Shown piece by piece: positions 44,481 to 54,790 of a DNA stretch of 64,000 bases. Source of the stretch: Lingula anatina. Its lineage: Eukaryota; Brachiopoda; Lingulata; Lingulida; Lingulidae. Position numbers and translations under genes: made by a program. Each line of letters starts with the position of its first letter. Position 1 is the stretch's first letter. The notes below the pieces were generated by a model. It was given only the letters and a program-made list of their open reading frames with translations, did not search any database and had not been told where the DNA came from. Where the stretch lies: positions 71,209 to 135,208 of the forward strand of contig NW_019775891.1 in assembly GCF_001039355.2 (NCBI RefSeq), written 5' to 3'.

Positions 44481-44634
44481 TACATGTACACCCTGAGCTT
44501 CAGAGATAACTTGACACTAACCTCTTCACAATAGCCTATCTTCGTCGTGTCAAGTAACGTGTCGTGTCGACGAAGATAGGCTATTGTGAAGAGGTTAGTG
44601 TCAAGTTATCTCTGAAGCTCAGGGTGTACATGTA
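44481..44634. repeat. 67-bp perfect inverted repeat (hairpin)
   Basis: Left arm 44481-44547 and right arm 44568-44634 are exact inverse complements, separated by a 20-base loop. Left arm begins TACATGTACACCCTGAG; right arm ends CTCAGGGTGTACATGTA. No flanking target duplication was noticed. It lies 0.35 kb upstream of the ATG of the Roc-COR-caspase gene. Confidence 0.93.
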
Positions 44635-46756
44635 CCAACCGGCGAATATCGAATAACACTTACGTGCAATATATGGTGTTCTTATTTCAGATAAAATAAA
44701 TCTATTATGGGACGCAGTTTTCAAAATTATTTTTTTAGCAAATTAAGCCTTAACAATCTTTTAATCTAATTGCTTCTGATAAAAGATAAGAGGTGAAAAT
44801 TTGTATTGGAACAATATTCTGTAAATTATTGACGACGGTACTTTGTGTCGGGTCACAGTTGTATTAGCCTACGCCCATTCTCTATTTGTGCAAAACGATA
44901 TGATGATCGAGTGTTTGCCTGGAAGCAGATAAAATTGGATCAACAGATAAAGCAGCAGAATAACAGCGTCTTTATAAGTAATTTGGTGACTGTACAGCAA
45001 GACATACCGCTGTTTTGATCGATGCAAAGTAAAAGATAACTTATCCACGTTTGGAAATGTCCCACAGTCTTAATTTCTGTGTCTATGCCTACACACCACG
45101 CAAAGATACTCATCTTCCCTAATTCAGGCCTAAAGAACGATCAAATCTTTGAATTAAATGTAGGATATTGATATTTCCTTATGAAACAATTAAGAAAGCA
45201 CGGCGGTGATATTGTGGCTGGCTGGTCATTTAAAACTAAAATGGTATTGAACATCCAAACGCATGCAGGGACGTACTGAGCAATGATCCGTGAGTAGAAA
45301 ATAGTTTGTTTTTAAGGGAAATCTCAATTTGTCGAGAAAATTTTGAAAAGGAAACCTTAAACGAAAAGAAGGCAAAAGCAGATTATATATTTTTGAAGTT
45401 GAATAGGCCTAAGATATTGTTTGACTGGAACATGTAGTTTTGAAAAATTACCAGGCAATATAGACCTCAGAAAATCTTCAAAGCGTTTTTGTCGTCTGTC
45501 CAACGATCTGTTTCTGTATCTTCAAATCTTGTTTTCTTTGAGAACACGGTTTTTAATTGTTGAGTGACTGTCAGACATCTGAAATGGTTATGCGAACAAA
45601 AGGGAGGACCACTAAGTCCTCTTTCTGGCGTTGAGAAAAAATACGAGTCTTGGATGATTTAACGAGACGTTAGAAACAAGAGATGTGTTAATCTGTTGGA
45701 TCTATCTACTTAGACCTATAGTTTCAATGGGAAGGAGCCCTGTGTCAAGTCATCGTATCAGTGACCGTTAAGATGGCGGATAAGGAAGTAAAATTCGAAA
45801 ATGCAACTGTGTGTTAGTTGTGTCGCTTTCTTGGTTATGTACATTGAAATTAGTCAACAAAAATACGTTTAGTACCTTAACTGCTCTCGATCTTCATTTC
45901 TGAACATTGCGGTCTTATCGCTCGAAGAATTCCTTGGCTTGGAAATATCCACAGATAGGCCTACTGTACCTGTCTGTTTATGGTTGCAGCCATAAGCAAA
46001 CGTGACCTAGATCCAAAGTACAGGTGCTACATGTATTTGCTTAACAGCGACATTAGCACTTCTCGAGTCTAGAGGGATGAAAAATTTAAGTTTTGGCGGA
46101 AAAAGTGCCATAAACGGATAATAGAATGATGATAGTAATCAATGTCGGTTCACCATCTTCCAATATCGATCGGATGTATATATATATATATATATGATTA
46201 ACTGCCGTTTTGGAAGTGAAATGCGTATTTACCATTTAGTATACATTTTTTAGTATTACATTTTTGTGTTGTTTAAAATATATTTAATGTAGAATTTTGA
46301 AGTCATACGAAGAGTAGTAACCGTGTGACGTAAAACGTGGTGCATTTTTCTTGGCCCACATCGTAGTTTCTACGTAGATCTAAATATGTTGATATCTCTT
46401 AATTGGATGGCGTTTTTAATGTTGCCAAGCAGAACAAGTGCTTTTTTTATCGAACTTCAAAACTGTTATTCATTTTAAAAGTTACCCCTTACAGCGACGT
46501 TGAAATGGTATTGTCGAATCCTGAAATTCCAAATTTGGAGGGGTTGCATATTTTCAGTAAATTATTCAAACAATATTTACACTCTGCTAGTGCAATAAGA
46601 GGAGTGTTGAGCAGTTTCTGAAAAAGCTAAAAGGTGATTTTTTAATACACAAATATTTTATTTCAGGAATACAGGAACATGTCATATATATGCCAATCAA
46701 TACATCCCCTGAATAACAACAGTGACTGTCATGTGCTTCAGAGTGGATAAAAGCAC

Positions 46757-46903
46757 AAACCCGTAGCCAGGGCAGAGGGGTGTAAACCGAACTGCAATTT
46801 TTGCTGGAAAGGGGTCCGCTCTGGGTAACATTTGGTCCAGGTACACCTGGTTTCATGGTGAAAAGACCCCCCCCCCAAATTTGAAATGCTGGCTACAGGC
46901 CTG
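46757..46903. mobile_element. MITE-like element, CAGGCCTG family
   Basis: Left end CCCGTAGCCAGGGCAG; right end GCTGGCTACAGGCCTG (inverted CAGGCCTGTAGCCAGC). The interior is G/C-run rich and non-coding. It shares its terminal motif with 50665-50840. Confidence 0.5.
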
Positions 46904-47466
46904 AAAACTTAAATGATATCTACCTTATTAAAAGTACACGTATCTTGTAATTATCCAAACTGGTGTGTGGTCATTTTGGTATGTTTTTATATATATATAT
47001 ATGGATATTAGAATATTTTAAAGTTATTATGATTTCAATATTGCACTGGTTTTGAATGCTCCTTTTGCTTAATATTTTGCGTCCCTATTGGTCTTCATAA
47101 GGCCGTTGTCTCATCATTAGACCATCTCTGTATGGAGGAAATTTTTTGACTCTCAGCTGTACCAACAAAGTTTTTTTAATCTCAATCATGACATTATGGC
47201 CATTACCAATGAATTTTTAAATGCCCACTGTTTAAGATAAACTGAATCACAATAACATATTGCAAGACAAGTTTCCTATAGAAAACGCCCATTTTTAGAA
47301 TCAGCACCGATTATAGTGTCATCTTATATATAATGACCAATGGAATTATCACTAATCAAGATGCAAGAAATCTCCTTAATTGCAGCTTGATGACGCCACA
47401 GATCAAGATAACACCATGTCCTCACTTATGCAGAAATGACTTGGTATATCAAGATGAAGCAACTTC

Positions 47467-50400
47467 TCAGAAAGTCGGTTTATGTTTCTTGACCTCCACC
47501 ATGACATGGTGTATGTTGATAAGCTCACTCCTGATAGCCATACTCTTAAAAGGGGCCTGGGACATAATCTTGGTAAACCTGTGGTAATACTGGATCAGCT
47601 GGGTCAGGGCACCCTGGAAGAAACAAACAACCCAGTTTGAATGACTTTGCTGGAACCAATAATCATAAAGTAAAGGCAATAAACAATGATCTTTTTGTTA
47701 TATTTCTACAGTATAAAAGTTCTTGCCCCACTTCCTGCTTCAGATAATGACACACAAAGTCTACAGCATCTACAGTATGTGTACATTTCCTACAAAGGTG
47801 GTGACTTAATTTTATCTTATATATAATTGAAGATGTAAGGCTATGGATTTACCTGTAAAATCTGTGTTCCATTTTTAAAGTTTGTAAAAGACCTCATGGC
47901 ATCCTGATTGGTCAATTCAATTGCCTTTTTCCACTCAGAGTTGAACCCTCGTACTATCTGCTGAACTCGCCCTATGAAATACAGAAGCATCACAAAAACA
48001 TTACCTCACCGTTTAGATGTGTACATAAGGGGATATTTAATACTTTTTAAATAAACCACATGGCTATTTTTTGGTCAACTTATCACTTCAAAACTCTTAA
48101 TCAACTGTAAAATCCCATCATTTATTTACTAAAACCCTCCAGTGGATCAAACTTAAAACCTTTCCACATACATTTTAATTCCAATCTTTTTCCCTGGAAA
48201 AATCCCTGCTCCAGCTTCTTTTATTCACTTACTTTCTTGGTGTTTTAGCTGTTCTGTGTTCCCCTTCTCTAACTGCACTTCACACTCCTTAACAAAGGAC
48301 ATCAGGCCACCGAAGTGGGGGGCCAAGATCTCCTCCACAAACTCCTGGGTTCTGGCTGCCAGCAGTTCCTTGAAACTCTCAGATTCCTTGGAGTCCTCGT
48401 GAGTTCTTTCCTAGAAAATGGACTTCGAAACATTTTTACACTGTCTTTCTCCTTTACAGTACATATCACTTCTGAAATCAGTCTGATGAAGTATTCAGAA
48501 TAGTGTTAATAAACATGTTGAAAATGTGCGAAAGGAAGAATGTGAGACCATAGCTTGTCAGTGAGATGAAACTTACCATTATAACACTAAGCATCATATC
48601 ATAGTTATTGATCAGGAATATCAGCTGTTCTTTCCTTGCCGAAAACTCAGCAGCCATACGCAGCACAAAATTTTCTACCTCCCCCTGCAGAAGAGCCAGT
48701 AATCTGTTGACTTTCTCACTGGGGAAGCTCTCATTAAGACCCACTATAGCTGCTGAGAACTCTGCATACCTTCTAACAATCTGGAAAATACAAAGAATAG
48801 GTACTGGTTGAAGCTGTCAAAATACTTAATCAAGAACTAATATCTGAACCTCTTACATGTATTAAATAGATTTTAACTGTTGTGTTGGCCAAAAAATTAA
48901 TTTTCCTGGAGTAAATAACAATTTTCCCATAAGTTAGTCCACGTTTTTTTTTTCTAAAAGGTCTGGAGGGATCAGAGTCTTTCACACTTTGTATATTAAC
49001 ATGTACTCACATAGTGTGGCCTGGTATCTATAGGCCCCAGTCTGGAGGGGTCACAGTCTTTCACACTTTGTATATTCATATGTAGAATCTGCTCAAATCT
49101 TGGCCACAGTATCTCCAACAATGTCTCCCAGTATCTAAGAAAAGAATGGTGATTTTTTAAAATGGGAATACTCTTAATTTTTTAATAACATCATAATTAT
49201 ACTAAGCTGTAAAAAAGTGGAAGATATTTTAGCAAATATACCAGTACATATAAAATTAAAATTTCAAAGACTTCAGTGCTAGAGGACTCATAAAATTGCA
49301 TGGCACATATCCAGGAGTGATATCTATAAGTCTCCTTGAAAATATCAGATAATGAAATTCAGATCTCATTATTATTATATCAGAGTATTCAATTTAGCAT
49401 ATACTGTATTACACACAGTTTCACTTACTTATCCAGAGCAGGGACAGACCTCTTGTGCATTGCCACCTGGAATCTGTATATAATATGTATGCACAGGAAT
49501 ATTGCTATGGAGTCGAAACATTCATTGGTGAATAAGTCCATCTGTTTCTGAAACAGGAAAAAAAAGAAATAAGGAATGCCATAAAAGGGGAGAAAAAGTT
49601 TCAGATTTTCTTTATAATTTCAACATACTTAGTTTTGGGGGGAGGGGGGGGGTTTCAATAATTAAACCAATTTTGTCTAGCTGCCAAAAACCAGATAATT
49701 TGCACCCCAGTCTTCTTCTTGGGTCTAACCCCCCCCTCCCTTTCCCCCACTTACCAGAAAAGAGGACATGGTTTTCCCCATCACAGCATTGAAAAGGTCC
49801 TGTGCCGCAGACCCTGACACCATGAAGAAATCCACAATAAACAGATACTCTCTACAACAGTTGTCCAGCAGGGCATAGTGCTGGCTACGGAAGAGGCTCT
49901 CAAAGGTGTACTACAAAAAGAAAACATTATAATCATATTACATAATTTTATATTGTTATAAGAGAGAGTTTGGTAAAAAGTTACATTTTGTAACTCAAAA
50001 CTTGTTAAACCATGCACTCAATTTAGAGATTTTATGGGAAATCAAAATTTGCCACTTACCAGTATTATACACATTCTACCTCTGAGTCAAAAGATATACT
50101 CTTACCTTTTTATCTGATTTCTGTGCAGCATGAGGAACAATTATTGGAGCTTCTAACTCTGATGTTAGTACAGCACCTCTGTTCCCCACAGTGAATATTG
50201 TGGACCTATTTTTCAGAGCTGGCTTGGAGGAAAAGAAACGTGGGTGGTGTTAAGAAACAATTCCCAATCGATATGACAATTACAAAATTACATAAGTAAA
50301 AGAGTTTAATACTTTTCAAATAAATTGTTTACTATGCTTAAAGGATATCTTTCTTGGCTGTGTCTTCAGCACCCATCAAGTCATCTTTGTCTGCTACTTC

Positions 50401-52622
50401 TTCAAACTGAAAGAAGAATATTGAAGGTGTTTCACTAATAAGCTTGCAACATTATTCTCTAACAGGTGATTCAATGTATTATAATTATTTTACATTTTAG
50501 GCCATTACACTTAAGGCATACACTAAAAAAACAGTTTATGAAATTAAGATTTTTCTATAAATTTTTTAATGCCGTTAAAATGCAATTCAAGTGTTGTTGC
50601 ACCTTTAAATAACTCAAATTTATCACTAATCTATAATAATTATCTTGGGAAAATGGTGCACATACAGGCCTGCAGCCAGCAATTTCACAGGGAGAGGGGG
50701 GGTTCAACTAACTGGACCTTTTCCCTTGAAATCTTCATGGATCTAAATCAAATTTTATGCAGAGCAGCCTGGTTCCTGGCAAAAAGGGCCGTTTCTTGGA
50801 AACTCCCTGAGCTCATCCCCACCCCCTGGTTACAGTACTGACCTTTTTTTTCACCTTTTTTTCCTTTTAATATCTACCATAGGACTTACCTGTAGTTTCA
50901 TAAGGCGACTGGAGTATCCTTTGAAATAAGAGTAATAAATCTTGCTCATTATGTCCAGGTATTCATCACGAACTTCCTTGGCAACATGTCGCTCATTGGC
51001 CAGTAGAAATTCATAGAAAAACCTGAAAATACACATATGAATATGAAACATATGCAATGTGCCAGTTACCAAGCCATCAATCACACCCTTTAAATAAAAA
51101 CAGTCCCTTCTGAGTTCATAAGTCAATTACTAATCAGGTAATCAAAAGTTAGACTAAAAGCAGTTCAAGATAGTTTTTAGAACTAGAATATTCTTTCTTT
51201 ATCATTAATAGTCATAAGTCATTGGATTTTGATGGATTCTGTGTTCTTTTCTAGATGAAGAAGTTTGATCACACACAAGACAAGGACGCTGATTAACTTG
51301 ATTTTTTGTTAACTCATACAGTGTTAACCCCTCACCTAAACTTGAGCATAGCATTCTGGGGTACTTGATAATTTGTCATTGGCTTTTTGAACTGGTAAAT
51401 TTTTTGAAGTAGGAACTCTCGGATTTTTGCTATGGCCTAAGGAAATGAAATATTATAGGCAAATGGTGTAAAAACAAATTAGGTAGTTTTGAATACATAT
51501 CTTGTCATTCATACTTTACACAGTATCGTACTTGTATTATCATAAACGGGATGACCTTATTGCAATTTTAATGTTACAGTATTGATAATAATTAAAATAA
51601 TTTGAATATGGAAATTTAAGTCAAATTATATCATCATATAAACTTTATATACAATAAATCATAATATATACATTTAAATCAAGCAGCCTTCCTTTTGTGT
51701 TTCAACATTTCAATAATTAAAACTTTGTCACTAAATACCTTAATCTTCAGCTTTTCTAGTATGTCCTTTACATCCATACATGATCTTGACTCTTTAAAAG
51801 ATTGCTCCTTTACAAAGTTTATCTTGTGGTTTAGTTCATGTAGTTGCTCCAAGAACTCCCTCTCTGTCACTGGACTGTCTAATATATGACTGCAAAAGTG
51901 ATACATCATCAATGATCTAGGCACCTGAAGTGCAATGATCTGAATATCTTCACATTCAATTGCCTTTGATACTGAAGTAGTTTCAATATTTGAACAATAA
52001 TGAGAACAAAGTAACATCTCACGAATTCAGAAATGATTTGTATAATAAACAAAACATAATCAAACAAAAAAAAGGAATCATGTTAGTTCAAACTTATGCA
52101 AAAAGAAAGTATTTCCAGGTATTCTACACTTAAAAAAACTGTTATATTACTTGATCATGGACTCTGGGACTACCATCTCATCAACAAACTGACTGAGCTC
52201 CCCTCTCACAGCCTGAAATATACAACATTTAACTCAAAATTCCTTGTGTACAAAATGCAGATATCATACAACCAATTAATGCAATGACAATTAATTTAAT
52301 ATTAACTAATTTAATTCAACCGACTACAGACAGGTGTGGAGACCACAGGTTTTGAACCATTGGACCCAATATATCCCAGTGAAAATGTGTTGATATACTG
52401 CATATTCATAATACATGAAATCATCTTACCTGCCTGTTCTTGAGTTTGATATTCATAGCAATGGACTGTTCCTGGAGAGTTTGTATCTCACTGCTGATGC
52501 TGCTCAGGTCAGTCTGAAAACTCTGCAGCATTTGTTCCATGGTCTGGAAAAGAAAAACAATTGTGTGTGTTATTGTCAAGGCTTTCTCCCCTGAGTCATC
52601 CAGTCTCCAATGAAATTTGTGG

Positions 52623-52677
<55 letters not shown>

Positions 52678-53815
52678 CAACATTTTAATGTAGCTGCAAG
52701 TTGCACTCTCCTGGAAATCACTTAAACATCCAATATTGCCCATTTGGAATCCATGTAACTATATTCACAGGCAAACCCCTGACTATAGTTCATAGGTTTG
52801 CACCAATAGTGGGCACCCAGAGTTTCAAAGGCAATCAATTTCTGTCAAAACAAACCCTGTTCATGACACAAATAAATGATCAACTCACCTCCAATATGGA
52901 ATCACAAGCGGTTATCTGTGTGTGTAGACTGGCAATGTTCTGACTTTCTTTAATATCTGTTGTGTGTTGGTCAAGGTTTTTAAGTGACTGCATAAAAAAC
53001 ATCAAGCATATTTTCTCTCCTTTTTTTGTGTTTTATTCCCCCCCCCCCCCCCCCCCCCCCAAAAAANNNNNNNNNNNNNNNNNNNNNNNNNNNNNNNNNN
53101 NNNNNNNNNNNNNNNNNNNNNNNNNNNNNNNNNNNNNNNNNNNNNNNNNNNNNNNNNNNNNNNNNNNNNNNNNNNNNNNNNNNNNNNNNNNNNNNNNNNN
53201 NNNNNNNNNNNNNNNNNNNNNNNNNNNNNNNNNNNNNNNNNNNNNNNNNNNNNNNNNNNNNNNNNNNNNNNNNNNNNNNNNNNNNNNNNNNNNNNNNNNN
53301 NNNNNNNNNNNNNNNNNNNNNNNNNNNNNNNNNNNNNNNNNNNNNNNNNNNNNNNNNNNNNNNNNNNNNNNNNNNNNNNNNNNNNNNNNNNNNNNNNNNN
53401 NNNNNNNNNNNNNNNNNNNNNNNNNNNNNTTTTTAATGGATGGCTAAAAAAACACCAAACAAATTTTTCTCCCCTTTTTTTTGTTTTTTTCCCCCCCCCC
53501 CCCCCCCAAAAAAAAATCACTTTACTAAGAGAGAAATAAAATACCAGCAATTTTTAGGATTGAAAAAGCACTTATTGATAGAGCCACTGGTTGGACCAAG
53601 AAAGGATACAGTCTTGAATGGAGGCATTTTCCACTTCTAAAAGTTCCTGTTCTACTTGTTTAGAATACTGCCTCAGGTCAACACCCTGGAATGTACAAAT
53701 AACATGTCGTATCAGCCTCACCAGAGAATATCAACTACACTTTATAACTACCTCACAAGTATTAGAAAAATTATGTACTTATGACAAGTAATTATTATAT
53801 ACCTTTCCACATGAC

Positions 53816-53872
<57 letters not shown>

Positions 53873-54733
53873 TAAATCTATTAAACAGAAAATGTGTTTA
53901 ATGATAAAAATTAAACAAATCTCTGCATATTTTCATAACATCATAAACATTAACTCACTGTTTTGAGGGCCTCCCTTACAATGTCATCTTCTAAATTTTG
54001 CTGGATATGGACTTCAAAAAAACAGAAGGATTACAGAGGTTTGCCATTTTTTCTTCGGGCAAACTATTTGTATGACAACACTCTTTAACAACATAAATAT
54101 ACAGTGTATTATATTATTATATGGCATTATTTTATGGTAAAAGGTCCACTTTTTCAGAAAAAATTTGAAATTGCTGGCTACAGTCTGATAATAAAAGCTG
54201 TAAGATATTATAATAACTTACAATCTACTTCATCAAGAAGAAAGTCTTCTGAAGTTAAGTCAAGTTCCCCCATGTGTAACTGATTTGGATCAATGATCTG
54301 AAATTAAATGATATTAAACTACAGGTAAACATTCAGCACTGTTAACTGCTTTGTAGCTATTTGGAGACCTCAATACAACCAGTGAAAAGTACCCATTTGC
54401 TTTTTGTTCTGATCAACTGAACTAGTTCATAAATCTAATACTGAATCATCGTAACATCCAGTGCTAGGCAGAAAGACCTGCAATACAGTCGCAAATAAAA
54501 ATGCAGGGGATGGGGGGGGGGCGGTGATCCACCGCAAACATCAAGTCGCACCAAACTTTTGGAGTCCTCTCTAAAACACTGACCTGACTGTAATCCTTTT
54601 AATTCACATCTTTAGATAACAAATACACTTAGACGTTTGGTGATTTTGTTTTTTAGTGTAAATATAGAAACGAAAAGTTTCTGCAAAACAAAACTACCTC
54701 GTCCGAAAAATCTTCGGCTGCAAGGCCTGCCAT
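47467..54733 (-). CDS. VPS52: VPS52, GARP/EARP complex subunit (multi-exon)
   Basis: Tethers endosome-derived vesicles at the trans-Golgi (GARP) and recycling endosomes (EARP). Nineteen exons, 5' to 3': 54698-54733, 54222-54297, 53959-54011, 53610-53685, 52889-52956, 52430-52543, 52151-52212, 51739-51889, 51336-51436, 50890-51022, 50349-50406, 50106-50239, 49755-49910, 49429-49547, 49011-49134, 48577-48780, 48233-48410, 47853-47971, 47467-47613; 702 aa, close to human VPS52. Diagnostic stretches: MGELDLTSEDFLLDEVD, LRQYSKQVE, EQMLQSFQTDLSSISSEI, LVPHAAQ-type middle, VENFVLRMAAEFSARKEQ and the C-terminus ELINIHHVMVEVKKHKP. Coiled-coil N-terminus, helical-rod C-terminus. The start MAGLAAEDF is chosen by the short family N-terminus; the frame is open upstream to 54835. 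Two introns look U12-type. Confidence 0.96.
50240..50348 (-). other. VPS52: U12-type AT-AC intron of VPS52
   Basis: Exon 50349-50406 ends ...AAGAAAG and the intron starts ATATCCTTT, the U12 5' splice-site consensus. Near the 3' end is TTTCTTAAC, close to the U12 branch consensus TTCCTTAAC, about 10 bases before the terminal CCCAC. The next exon continues GTTTCTTTTCC, giving KKGFFS as in VPS52 homologues. No GT-AG pair gives this join. Confidence 0.93.
50665..50840. mobile_element. MITE-like element, CAGGCCTG family
   Basis: Left CAGGCCTGCAGCCAGCA; right CCCCTGGTTACAGTACTG (inverted CAGTACTGTAACCAGG). Non-coding, about 176 bases, in a VPS52 intron. A partial relative (TTGCTGGCTACAGTCTG) ends near 54187. 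Confidence 0.5.
52627..52679. repeat. (CA)n microsatellite
   Basis: CA repeats with one CC interruption in a VPS52 intron. Confidence 0.95.
52957..53609 (-). other. VPS52: Probable U12-type GT-AG intron of VPS52
   Basis: Donor GTATCCTTT is a perfect U12 5' site. CCTTGAC lies about 14 bases before the CAACAG acceptor as a plausible branch site. It joins ...ASIQD to YIKESQNIASL, as in homologues. The 363-N assembly gap lies inside it. Confidence 0.8.
53067..53429. other. Assembly gap (Ns) beside poly-C
   Basis: 363 Ns inside a VPS52 intron. Sequence on the two sides is similar (see findings), suggesting an imperfect join. Confidence 0.99.
53816..53871. repeat. (AAT)n microsatellite
   Basis: About 18 trinucleotide units in a VPS52 intron. 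Confidence 0.95.
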
Positions 54734-54790
54734 GTTGGATGTTGACATGCGCATGCGTAAAGAACTTCCTTTTCCTTCCAAGCAGCCAAG
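54734..54790. promoter_or_regulatory. Compact bidirectional VPS52/RPS18 promoter
   Basis: Only 57 bases separate the two start codons. Inside are TGCGCATGCG (54748-54757), a match to the NRF1 site, and the pyrimidine tract CTTCCTTTTCCTTCC (54765-54779), typical of ribosomal-protein TOP start sites. Both ATGs sit in YY1-like contexts, CCAAGATGG for RPS18 and CAACATGGC for VPS52. The transcription starts must nearly coincide or overlap. Confidence 0.75.

Larger units (their letters stand above)
44133..47466. other. Spacer between VPS52 3' end and the Roc-COR-caspase gene
   Basis: About 3.3 kb without a supportable gene. It contains the hairpin at 44481-44634, a short TA run near 46178 and the transposon-like element at 46757-46903. 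The promoter of the Roc-COR-caspase gene must lie in its left part; I see no clear TATA box or other core element. Confidence 0.6.

Noticed and set aside
46403-46621. 72-residue open frame in the VPS52-downstream spacer
   Set aside because: No family resemblance, no splice or promoter context, ordinary length for AT-rich non-coding DNA.
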